Below the pieces are notes generated by a model that saw only the letters and a list, made by a program, of their open reading frames with translations, made no database searches and was not told the DNA's origin. A stretch of 64,000 nucleotides of DNA from Posidonia oceanica (lineage: Eukaryota > Streptophyta > Magnoliopsida > Alismatales > Posidoniaceae), in NCBI GenBank assembly GCA_037176725.1, contig JAZBRS010000074.1, positions 65,476,001 through 65,540,000 of the forward strand, read 5' to 3'. Positions within the stretch are counted from its first letter, which is position 1; each line of letters opens with the position of its first letter. Shown in pieces: positions 24,232-34,500 of this stretch. Made by a program: the position numbers and the translations under genes.

Positions 24232-25664
24232 GTGGCGACTCTGCTGGGGATGCTAGACTCCGGCTTTCGCCTTCGTTTTTGCTCGCTTGGGATTTGCTTT
24301 CTTTGTTTGCCTTTGTGCCTTTGTCTGCCTTATCTGTTTGCTTGTCTGCCTGTGTCGGCTCCCAGCGAGTCGCACAGTGGCGACTCCGCTGGGGAGGCCA
24401 GACTCCAGCTTTCGTTCCTGGCTTTTTCGCTCGCCTGTTTTGCAGCTTTGTCTGCCTTGTGTGCCTTCTTCGCCTGTTTTGCTCGCTTTTCTGTGCAAAC
24501 TCCTAGCAAGTCACTTCGTGGCTACTTTGCTTAGGTTTTGCACCTCTTTCGCCTCGGTTTACGCTCCCTTTTGCTTGGCTTTGCTTCTGTGCTTGTTTAT
24601 TTACTTGTTTCCCTGCTTCTGCTCTTACTTCCTTTACAGCTTACTTGTCATTACTTTCCTTGCCTTACTTGCTTTTTACTGCTTTATTCTCGCACATTGC
24701 ATGTCTACATACTTGTTTGGCTACGATGCATGCGTTTTGAATGCTGAATGCTTCTTTTACACCTTTGCTATGTCACTACGCACGCACATGCCCTGTATAT
24801 ATGCCTTTGGACATGATGAATGTTTTTTTCTTCACTATCATGCTCACGAACACTCGCACATGCCATGCACTTGCCTTTTGCTGTGTTGTGTGTTGTTTGC
24901 CTGCCATGTTTGACTGATTTTCTTCCCCTTCACACATGCCATGCCTAGGACAGTAGAAACATGTTTGCTCTCCCTTTTGCCTAATCTAAAAGCTACAATA
25001 AAGCTAAACAATAACTTCTAAGCACAACTAGAGCCAATAACTTGCAATTTTCCCCCTTTCTGGTTAATAAAACGCAAGTAAAAGACTCTAAAGCATCTTG
25101 CATGATTGATTCATCTTAGAAAGCATGCATTCTCTCTTCTGAGTCCACCCACAGTCTGCGAAGGACAGTCCCGGCCCCTTGTTCCACCGCTTTGAGCGTG
25201 GCGCGAGTCAGTCGGTCTGTCCCCCCTTGTCCGGGGGTCGTGTCGGTGTTAGTAGAGGGTACCACCCACGCTTTGGTGGGGTAGAGGCCACCAACGCACC
25301 ACCCTGTTATTACCTGAGCTTTGGGCCAGGAGTTCGACAGGGAACCTGCTTTTTCTGACCTGGAGTCTGTCTAAACCCACTACCCTTGAGTGTGTCTTAG
25401 TAGGTCATCTACTCAGGACTTGCATGGTGAGAGAGCGCATCTTAGGACATTCATTTGCATGTATGCCATTCATGCCACCCCTAATAACTCTTTATTGCAT
25501 ACAACCTCTAACATCTTTACTCTTTTGCAGGTACGTGCGGGATCCGCTGCCCAGACTCTGAGCGTCCTTCCTCTGAGCTACTCGTCGCTTCCGGCGGTAG
25601 CTTTCCTTAGACTTTACTTCTTTCTCTCTCGTCGCAGCTTCTGCTCACTTAGACTCAGTCAGCA
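24232..25664 (+). other. Leader of B-C (untranslated)
   Basis: It holds the PBS repeats (24233-24530), T/C-rich DNA and an A-rich segment nearly identical to A-D. A strong 3' splice-site-like sequence lies at 25505-25530 (CTAAC branch-like motif, then TCTTTACTCTTTTGCAG) and a second ends near 25637 (TTTCTCTCTCGTCGCAG). No gene is supported. Confidence 0.7.
24233..24250 (+). promoter_or_regulatory. Primer-binding site of B-C
   Basis: TGGCGACTCTGCTGGGGA begins two bases after the LTR end. A second copy, TGGCGACTCCGCTGGGGA, lies at 24378-24395, 145 bp downstream. Confidence 0.8.
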
Positions 25665-26411
25665 ATGGCCCAGTCTGTCGGTGGGCTCCACTTTACCGCT
25701 GATTCGGAGGGGTTTACCACTTGGGTTCCTCCGGATTTCACTTCTATTCGCTCTGTGCCCTCTGTGACACCAGGATTCCATCCTCAAGCATCTAGGGTAC
25801 TCCCTTCTGCTGCGGGTCTTTGGCAAACTTGCGCCACTCTGGATCCGGTCGTCGAATCTGTCTCGATGACCGCCCCTTGCGTTCCAGAGGAGCCTCTGAC
25901 CCCTTCGTCCGGGGGATATGTCGTTCCCGACATCCCTTCTACTGCGGCGACCTTTGCTTTAGGTTCTCAATCTCTTGAGTCCGCCTCCCGGCCTGTTCTG
26001 CAATTCAGTGTTCCCACACACGGGTCCCCTGAAGCGCGGTATCGGCACCTGATGGACCTTGCCCACACACTGCAGGGTATAGCTCTATCAGTTCGACCCT
26101 CTTGCATTTCTATTGCCCCTGAGGTTCCTCTGCGGCCTGCTGTTGCACACACTGCACTCCCGCCCAGACCATCGCCCCAGCTACACACTGCTCCGGTGAT
26201 GGGGGCGCGGCATCTGTCTCCGGCTTCTGCACAACACCATGCACTGCATACAACTCCCTTTACTGGTGATCAGTCTTTTGGGCTGGTCGGAGCATAGTAT
26301 CCCACTGGTTCACTGCCCGGCATCGCGCCTGTGCAGCAACTGTTGCTCCAACAATCTGCACCTCGCACTACACAGCATATTGCCCATCCATCTCCCTTGC
26401 ATCAGGTTTAG
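25665..26411 (+). pseudogene. ORF upstream of gag in B-C (possible ORF1)
   Basis: It starts MAQSVGGLHFTADSEGFTTW and runs 210 codons to a TAG at 26295-26297 where A-D has CAG. It continues in frame to the shared TAG at 26409-26411. No domain is recognised; the composition is Pro/Ala/Ser/His-rich. Gag follows in the same frame 78 bp later. The two elements have different private stops but the same final stop, so the final stop predates their separation. Confidence 0.5.
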
Positions 26412-26489
26412 AACCCAGCATACTTTCCTGCCTACACTAAACGCACGCACGGATACGCCGACCATCCCGTTGCTCCACCAGGCGACGCT

Positions 26490-27830
26490 ATGGTAGATCC
26501 GGAGGAGCACTTAGGTGCGACCCACTCGAGGTATGTGGTCCCTGCCCTTGTTGCCTCATCTCCTATGGCAGCCAATCCAGACCCCATCAATGACAGGATG
26601 GACGTTCTGGAGAAAGCACTACGTCTAGTGCAGGGCAAGGACCACCAGTCTTACCAGTTTCGCGACCTCTGTCTCTTTCCCGAGGCTGCACTCCCTTCGA
26701 AGTTCCGCATCCCGGTCTTCGATAAATACAATGGTAAAGGCTGTCCTATTTCGCATCTGAAGGCATACTGCGGGGACCTTGCTCAGCTTCAGGCTGATGA
26801 AAGGCTCCTTATCCGCCTGTTTCAGAAGAGTTTGACCGGCCCCGCGCTCAAGTGGTTCACTTCCCTTGACATGGCCACAGTTCGAACTTGGACGGATCTT
26901 TCTCAGGCCTTCCTTGAGCAGTATGCTTTCAACCTCGACCTGATCCCCAAGAGGGAGGATCTCGTCGCCATCCGGCAGAGACCCCAAGAGCCATTCAGGG
27001 AGTATGTCGGTCGTTGGCGTTCCTTAGCCGCCCAAGTCAAAGATAAACCCTCCGAGGAGGATTCTATCGAGATGATCGTTAAAGGGGCGCTGCCAGTGAT
27101 TGGGACTCTGCTTTGCATTCAGCACATCACTAGTCATGCATCGCTGATTAGGGCTGGTGTCTGCGTGGAAAGCTCGCTGCGAAGTGGACATTTCCCCGCA
27201 CTTTCTGCATTGGCTAGGCAGGCCAACACCTCCGGCAATCGCAGCAGCAACAACAACAGCTCCACTCCTGACCGCTCCGAACAGCTCTCCGAGTTATGCG
27301 TCGATCTTCCCGAAGAGCCTGCCTATGCAGAGAGTCAACTAGACCCTTTTCCGCTAGAGCACGCACCTAATTTTGCACCCACTAAGCACACTGCCACCGT
27401 CGAGCCCGTGCATCACGTCGCACCCGCTCGGCAAGGACTCCATCCAGGGCAAAGACGACCTCGTCGGGCTGAGTGTGATTACACGCCTCTCCCCGGACCA
27501 CTGAGCGCCATCTTCCCTCAAGTTGAGTCGCTCTTGAGGCTCCCGGCTGTCCGTCCGTCACCAAATCCCCCTCCGTGGTGGCATAATACGGATCAGTTCT
27601 GCAGTTTCCATCGGGCCACCGGGCACTCGACGGACAACTGCCTCGCTCTCCGGGATGCCATTCAACGCCTGATCGACCGTAGGATCATCAGCGTTGGCAA
27701 GCAGGAGCCTGCACACACACATACACCTGCACTTGCACTTGCACGCCCTAGTGTAGCCGACCCTTCCTCTTCCGAGCCTGCAGGCTTCGCAGTTGCCGGA
27801 ACCTCAGGGGGTTACCCCAATCTTTTCTGA
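26490..27830 (+). CDS. gag: Intact Tat/Ogre-like gag (446 aa)
   Basis: This is a structural protein expected to build the cytoplasmic particle that packages element RNA. The frame is uninterrupted for 446 codons. The retrotransposon gag core spans about residues 55-215, with RDLCLFPEAALPSKF, KYNGKGCPISHLKAYCGDL, LLIRLFQKSLTGPALKWF, LEQYAFNLDLIPKREDL and FREYVGRWRSLAAQV. Near residues 371-384 is FCSFHRATGHSTDNC followed by LRDAIQRLI, the Cys/His motif with trailing amphipathic helix typical of Tat-lineage gag. The start is the first Met after the shared upstream TAG; upstream extension is possible only by readthrough. There is no protease in frame or downstream. It is the only full-length gag in the window. 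Confidence 0.88.
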   Translation: MVDPEEHLGATHSRYVVPALVASSPMAANPDPINDRMDVLEKALRLVQGKDHQSYQFRDLCLFPEAALPSKFRIPVFDKYNGKGCPISHLKAYCGDLAQLQADERLLIRLFQKSLTGPALKWFTSLDMATVRTWTDLSQAFLEQYAFNLDLIPKREDLVAIRQRPQEPFREYVGRWRSLAAQVKDKPSEEDSIEMIVKGALPVIGTLLCIQHITSHASLIRAGVCVESSLRSGHFPALSALARQANTSGNRSSNNNSSTPDRSEQLSELCVDLPEEPAYAESQLDPFPLEHAPNFAPTKHTATVEPVHHVAPARQGLHPGQRRPRRAECDYTPLPGPLSAIFPQVESLLRLPAVRPSPNPPPWWHNTDQFCSFHRATGHSTDNCLALRDAIQRLIDRRIISVGKQEPAHTHTPALALARPSVADPSSSEPAGFAVAGTSGGYPNLF

Positions 27831-28129
27831 ATCCCACTCTGCTCCGATGGATCCTTCTAGTCCCCATCGGCGCGATCCCCTTCTTCCATCCTCCCTATCT
27901 CGTCCGAGGGACGCTCGGAGATGCAACGGCAGTGTCGACAGCACGACCAGGTGCAGCGCCATCCAGGTAAGTCCTTCTAACCTCTCTTTTGTTTTCTGCA
28001 TTGTCTTTTTTTTCCGTTTTGTTTTGTTTTTTTGGTTTTTCGCCTTGCCTGAAAATCATAAAAAGCATAAAATCAACGAAACTCATTAAAAAGCATGCAC
28101 CCCTTCTGCTTCTTGCATTCATCTCATCA

Positions 28130-28390
28130 TTATCCGGGCTGGCACCCCTAACTGCTCGGCGATAGGTCCGTTAACCTATCATTTCGGGCCGGCAACCCCA
28201 ACTGCTCGGTGATAGGTCCGTCAACCTGTCATCCCCAGCAGGCTGGCAACCCTAACTGCTCGGCGATAGGTCCGTTAACCTGTCATCCTCGGGCTGGCAC
28301 CCCTAACTGCTTGGCGATAGGTCCGTTAACCTATCATTCGGGCTAATATCCCTAACTATTCGGCAATAGGTCCGTCAACCTATCACCTTG
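28130..28390 (+). repeat. 3' UTR hairpin minisatellite, B-C copy 1
   Basis: Five units of about 50 bp have GGGCTGGCAACCC-type first repeats and GATAGGT / ACCTATC arms around CCGTTA or CCGTCA, for example arms at 28161-28167 and 28174-28180. Confidence 0.85.
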
Positions 28391-30023
28391 CATTGCACAT
28401 AGCTATCATCTCATGCATTCATGCCATCCTGTACATACCTGTCATCATGCATATCATCTTCTGCATACATACCATTTCATGCATCCTGTAAAGCAAAAGC
28501 ACCAAAAAAAAAAAAACAAAAATATCAAGAAAACCAAAAAAACGCAAAAATATTTTCTCGCATTGCTGTTGATTTTCCCTTTTATGTTTTCTTAAACCTG
28601 AAAAACCATAAAAAATACAAAACCAATGCAAAAACCTAAAAACATGCTTGTCCCTTCCCTTCTAAAAAATACAAAACCCATAAACATTTGTATAATCAGA
28701 AACCTGGCTATGGACAAGCAAGCAGCGCCTAGAGGATGTCAAGCAGCGACACTCTCAAGCAGATCTCACCCGAGCAGCGCCATCTCTTGCATGTGGCCAT
28801 AAAGTGAGACTGAGAGCAAAATAGAGCATCCCGCTGAGTTTCAGAACACTACAAGCAGGATCCACCTTATCAAGAGAGTCCACCGAACATGGAGAGGACC
28901 GAAGCAGAGCGGAGCATAGCTAGAGGCTGCAAGCACACATTGCAGAGGCTGAGGGTGTACGCGGATCAGCCGAACTCTTAATGCCTCATCAGGGACCGCT
29001 ACCCCAAGAGGGCGAAGACGTGCATATCCCAAAAGAATAGAGATCATGTGAGCAAAAGAATATGATAACATGATATGCATGCTGAGCACAAAAGAAAAAA
29101 TGAAGAAAGAAGTTGAAGAAAGAAGGCGCTCATGAGAGGAGTGATTCGGACAAGCGTCAAAGCCACCTCAGTTATCAACATCAAGCGCTACACTGGCAAC
29201 TGCACAAGACATCATATATGGAGGACTTGGCCCCACCCTCCAAGCACAGCAGCACGCTCCAACCCCTGTGCAGACAACACTTATTTCCAAGAAGGCTAGA
29301 TGCAGATCCAATCACTCATGAGGGGAAAAGAAACATCATCCTGTGAGTGTCAAAAGCGGTAGTCGGTCCCCGAGGAATTAAGACGGAGGCTGTGAAGCTG
29401 CATCCAACGCTTCTGCTACCTACCTGCAGCCAAAGGCTATTCTCTGCGAAGCCAAAGCCTCATCCCGAGCCAAGAGTGAGAAAGAGAGCCACCGACCACA
29501 ACTCGGCATGGCGCTGCTCGAGGATCGAGTCTCCTGAGTCAGGAAGTGCAGAAGCACCCTTTTAGCGCAGTTGCTTTTGAGTCCAAAGCCACCAAAAAAT
29601 GCATGTTGTAATATACTATCACCTTCTTTCCTCTCTGTTTTCGAAAACCGGAGTCAAGGATGAGCACTCTTTGCCTGACCTCACTCAGAGGCTCTGCGTT
29701 TTTCAAAGTTTTGCCACCCACCGCGTTGGGTAGGTCCTTGATGATCGGCATGTCCCTCGTTTGTCACCTCGTGATGCTACGAAGCATGCCCGCGCTGAGA
29801 CCATTGCACACCCACCACGGGGGGTTTCCCGTTTTCTATGTATCCATTCGCATCCCTCATTCTTTGCATTCGGGCTGGCAACCCTAACTGCTCGGTGATA
29901 GGTCCGTTAACCTATCATCCTCGGGCTGGCACCCCTAACTGCTCAGCGATGGGTTCGTCAACCTATCATCCATCCGCCTGTTCATCCACCCTTGCATTCT
30001 GGTGCCAGGGGCGCTTCGGTTGT

Positions 30024-30050
30024 CCCCTGGTATCATTCTGATACCAGGGG
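30024..30050. repeat. Palindromic stem-loop 1, B-C 3' UTR
   Basis: Arms CCCCTGGTATCA and TGATACCAGGGG are present with a 3-base loop; the 12-bp arms are perfect. Confidence 0.9.
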
Positions 30051-30193
30051 CATCTTTTTCGGCTGTCCTATGGTATTGTCCCCCTCATCATCATTCGGGC
30101 TGGCACCCCTAACTGCCCGGCGATAGGTTCGTCAACCTATCATCCATTCATCTATCCATCATCGCATTTCGGTGCCAGGAGTGCTTCGGCTGT

Positions 30194-30220
30194 CCCCTGG
30201 TATCATCCTGATACCAGGGG
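30194..30220. repeat. Palindromic stem-loop 2, B-C 3' UTR
   Basis: It has the same 12-bp arms as the copy at 30024 and again a 3-base loop. Confidence 0.9.
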
Positions 30221-30344
30221 CATCTTGTTTGCTGCCCCTCGGTATCCCATTTCCATCCTCGTTTGGGCTGACATCCCCAACTGTCGCGGGAGCATCTCTG
30301 GGCCTCTGCCTGGCTCGGTATCCCGCCCCCTTTCCACCCTCACT

Positions 30345-30640
30345 CGGGCTGATAGCCCTAAAATATCCGGCGATGAGTCCATTAACTCCTCATTCGGGCT
30401 GATAGCCCTAAAATATCCGGCGATGAGTCCGTTAACTCCTCATTCGGGCTGATAGCCCTAAACTATCCGGTGATGAGTCCGTTAACTCCTCATTCGGGCT
30501 GATAGCCCTAAAATATCCGGTGATGAGTCTGTTAACTCCTCAGTGGGCTGATAGCCCTAACTATCCGGTGACTAGTCCGTTAACTCCTCAGCGGGCTGAT
30601 AGCCCTAACTATCCGGCGATAAGTCCGTTAACTTATCACC
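30345..30640 (+). repeat. 3' UTR hairpin minisatellite, B-C copy 2
   Basis: Six tandem units of about 47 bp are present: GGGCT-GAT-AGCCC, a linker ending ATCCGG, then GATGAGT...ACTCCTC. The last unit has GATAAGT/ACTTATC arms (30618-30624, 30631-30637). These are the most regular tandem copies in the window. Confidence 0.9.
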
Positions 30641-31436
30641 TCATTTCATCGTAGAGTAAATAGCATTTTGTTGCATATCATCAGCATTCGCATTGCATAA
30701 CATCATATAGCTTCCTTGTGTCCTCTGTAGAGTCAGTCCTAGACTGCATTCCATCATTGCACGAGCATGGCGTGCTTGGGATCGTTTTCCCAGCAAGACT
30801 TTCGCAGCTTGCCGGCTTTGGATGATACTCGCAGTAGTATGCGGCCTTGGGATCGTTTTCCCGGTTCCGTATGCCCGGCGCTCCGCTGTTTATACCCTGC
30901 ATTCCACTGCATAACATTGCATAACATTGCACCCTTATTGCGCTGCTGCTCCTCTGTGGTCCTTACACCAACTTCCGCACTTCGCCTTCCCGGGCCTGCG
31001 CCTGCCACCGCATGCACATCCACAGCATATTTACTTCTCAGCACTTTACTTTCCAGCATCTTTACTTTCCAGCATCTTTACTTTTCAGCCTTTTACTTTC
31101 AACACTTGCATCGCCTATGCCTACAGCAGAAGCTTGGCAAACGGCACCCCTGCGCTAGAGCTGCACACCGCTCAACGCACCCCCTCGCCCGACTCTCCCG
31201 AAGTATTGTTCGGCGATCTTGCATTGCATTTTCCACCCTCCCGCGTGCATGCACCATCTCGCTTTCCCCCAGAGGAGTACAGTGCAATAAGCTTTAGCAT
31301 AAGCATACCATTTGCATACACTGCACATTCGTCCATCTGCACCTTGCATTTTGCATTGCGGCAACAGGCTACGATTTTCGGTGCATCCGCCGAATAAGTA
31401 GCTCACGCCCATAGCAAACCGCTGCTCCCGTCGGTC

Positions 31437-31520
31437 AGATGGGGTGTGTTGTCAACCCTGAGCAGCGGCCTCGCTCCGCTTGACCTAGCTCAGGGAGGGG
31501 CATCTGTTGACACCCCATCT
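31437..31520. repeat. Inverted repeats bracketing the polypurine tract of B-C
   Basis: The outer arms are AGATGGGGTGT (31437-31447) and ACACCCCATCT (31510-31520, inside the LTR). The inner arms are CCCTGAGC (31456-31463) and GCTCAGGG (31488-31495), with AGCGG/CCGCT nested within. The layout is repeated at the A-D and H junctions. Confidence 0.85.
31492..31504 (+). promoter_or_regulatory. Polypurine tract of B-C
   Basis: AGGGAGGGGCATC lies immediately before the 3' LTR. The same sequence is at 41285-41297 and 48377-48389. Confidence 0.85.
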
Positions 31521-34500
31521 TAGCAAGCTTGGACCACTTGGAGCCCTCCTGGTGATTGCTGGACTCAAACTTAAACCAAAACCAAACCCTAACCCTCTTC
31601 TTTACCTTTCAAAACCAGCCAAACTTGACCTAAGCCTTTACCCCTCTTCCCAAGCTCAAAACCTGACCAAAATCCATAGGAAAACCCACCAACACCCACT
31701 AATCGAACCCACCTAAACACTTAGAAACTTTCAAGCCTAACCCATTCCCAAAAACCCTAGAAAACCTAGGCAAAACTCCCCTTTTTCTACACCTTAAAAC
31801 CCCTCCAAAACCTTCTCGGAATCAAACCAAAACCTCAGAACCAACTCTTCAAACCCTAGACTACCCACTCCTCAAGTTTCATCCCATTCCAAGACCTTTA
31901 AGACCTCCATTCACCCAAATTATCCTTTTCTCTCTCTGGGATTATCATTTTCTCTCTCCTCTCTCTCTCCTGATTATCATCTCTCTTTTCATCCCCTTCT
32001 TGCCCTTTTTCCAGCCTGGCTGTGGGCCCCCTTTGTGCTTCTATCCTTCCTCTATCTTATTCCTATTTTTACTTTATTTTTAACATTTTCCCTGAATTTT
32101 AAAAAATCATTTCCCTCCAACTCATCTCTTCCCCTTTTATTTCCCTTTTTTTCCATTTCCTTCCTCCTTCTCTTTTCCTTCGCCCTCTTTTGCAAAAATC
32201 CATGAAAACCCCTAAAAATCTGTAAAATCCCAAAACATAAAAGAAACAAATCAGAGTTCCAAGAAAAACAACTAAAAAACACCAAACAAGCAATTAAAAA
32301 CTTAAACTTAACTAAATTAAGCTAAAAAAGAAAGTCAAGCATGCAAACTAAAAAGTGCAAAACAAATCAAAAGAAAACACTGAAAAATCAAGAAAAAAAC
32401 TAAAATAAGATCAAAACCCACCAAAGCTAAAAACCCCTTCAGAAGAATTAAAAAAAATATATAAACCCTAAAAAGGAGAATTAAAAAAACAAACACTAAA
32501 ACAACTAATTAAAGAAGCAAAAGACTTAACCTAGCAAACCTGAGAAAAAAAAAACAAATTAAAACTTAATTAAAAGGAAAAGAAAAAAAAACACATTTAA
32601 AAGACTTAAAAACACCCCATCAAACCAGAGAAATCTAACTAAAAACTTCAAGAAAAATCAACAAATAAAAATCAAAGCATAACTTAAAAGACTTAAGAAA
32701 GAAAAAAAAAACCCTAAGAAGACTAAGACTTAAAAACCTAAAACCAATCCTGATTAATACGAAAATAAATCCTAAAAAATCCTAATCAATGTCCTAAGTA
32801 TCTAACAAGGGAAACACAATTTTTAAAACAATTTAAAAAAGGATTAACAAACACTTAATCAAGTGAAAACTGATTAAAAGCAAAACCAAAGCCCTAAAAC
32901 CCTAATCAAGCCCAAAACACATTAATCAACCCAAAATGGTCATTAAAAAATCTAATTAAAATCCTAATTCACAACACAGCCTTCCTAGTATTTTTATTTA
33001 TTTTTAGTTCATTTATATTAATTTTATTTCCCCATCCTACCCCTTCTTTCTTTCTTATTTCTCTTCTTTCTTTCTTTCTTTTCCTTACTGGACCCGTCGG
33101 CCCATTTCTCTTTTTCCTTCAATTTTTCCTTCTTTTTCTCGGCCCGCAGCACAGTCCGGCCCGCCTTTCTTCTTCCTCCTTCCTCTTCCCTCAGCCGGCA
33201 TTTCCACCGATTTTCTCTCCCGCGAGCGGCCTGCAACAGAGTTCCCTCCACCCATTCAAATTCGAAGTCCTCCATCCCATCACCTACAGAGCTCGCCGCT
33301 CTCTCACCTCTCAGCACCAATTCCGGGAGGCATCAAGTGCCTGTCATCTCGCCGGCTGCTGGTCTCTTCAGCTGCAGTGCCGCCGGTGGAATTCAAACCA
33401 CCAGCTCGCGCCCAGCAGTCTCCTCCTCCTGATAAAAAGCCTCCTCTTCGTCCTTCAATTCGGATCGACAGAGTAGCAAGAGAGAGCAGAGAAGAGAGTC
33501 CTTGGTCAATCCGAGAGAAACCAGAATCCATTTGCATTTTTCCTCCACCTGAGCGACCTCCTTCTTCTCCTCTGTATCCTCCAATTCCCAGAGAGAAGAG
33601 AGCAGTAAAAGAGAGCTTGAGAGTCTTCCTTGGCATCCCGGAGAGAGATCCCTGTTCCAGAGCAATCCCCACATCAGAACCTTCTCCAGTTCCTTCTTCA
33701 ATCTTCAGCAGATCTTCTTCTTTCTTTTCCAGAAAACCAAACCCCGTCCAAGTCCCAATTCCTCTCCCAATTAATCCCCCAAGTTCACCCAGAAACCCAG
33801 CCTTCTTCCTTCACCACTTCACGGCCATTCCACCACTAAAACTCTACCTGATCACCCGCAGAAAGCCAACAGCAACCCAACACTGATCCCTCCAGAATTC
33901 CCTTCACCACCGTCCATCACTTCTTCCCAAACTCCACCCAGATATTCACCTGGCCTCCACCTTCCCAAAGCACCAAACATCAGACCGAACCATCCACCAC
34001 AGCTTCCGAACTCCACAACAAACACCTGTGTCACCTCTAGACCCAGAATCAACCCAGCTCTCAAACTCTCTCCACACTCTCCGGAAAGCCCGTCCAAGCA
34101 TCCAGACCCCTTCGCCGGACCTCCAGCAATCCTCCGAAAGGCTCCATCCAAGCCGAGGAGCAGCAGACAGCTCCCCCGGCCACCGGTAGCTCACAGTCGA
34201 CCCACAAACGCCGACCTTCCGCTCGAGCTGCAGAATCGCCACTTGATCATCTGGGAAGCACCGGAGCATCGTCCTGAAGAAGCCGCAACCGCCGCGAGCC
34301 GCTAGAAGCCTCCCCTGCAACCGGACGACGACCGCCGGCCATCTCCGATTCTGCTAAGATCGGGGGCGCGCTCTGGACACAACTACAGGTATTTCCTTAC
34401 CTTCCCCGCTCTCTCTCCTCCTCCTGCTGCTTTCCCGCCGATCAGAATCGGCTTCCAAGCCCTCCAGCTCCGCCTGCAACCCGCCGGACTCCTCTTCTTC

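Larger units (their letters stand above)
27831..31491 (+). other. 3' UTR of B-C
   Basis: This follows gag directly, where pol would be expected. It contains a splice-donor-like CCAG/GTAAGT at 27965, hairpin minisatellite arrays (28130-28390, 29870-30160, 30345-30640), a conserved unique block (28690-29830), two palindromic stem-loops, short TTTACTTTCCAGC repeats (31030-31110) and a hairpin beside the polypurine tract. No frame is conserved with the A-D or H copies. Confidence 0.75.

Noticed and set aside
28841..29089. 82-codon minus-strand frame, nearly identical at 38404-38652.
   Set aside because: Similarity is explained by duplication of the whole nucleotide block. It is not open in the H copy, has no recognised domain, and lies antisense to the element.
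30345..30640. TGATGAGTCCGTTAAC units resemble the hammerhead ribozyme core CTGATGAGTCCGTGAG, which would suggest a retrozyme.
   Set aside because: The second conserved box (GGAC-GAAAC) and a cleavage-site helix are missing, and the variable arms GATAGGT and GATAAGT would destroy the core. The resemblance is to a stretch of the hairpin arm only.
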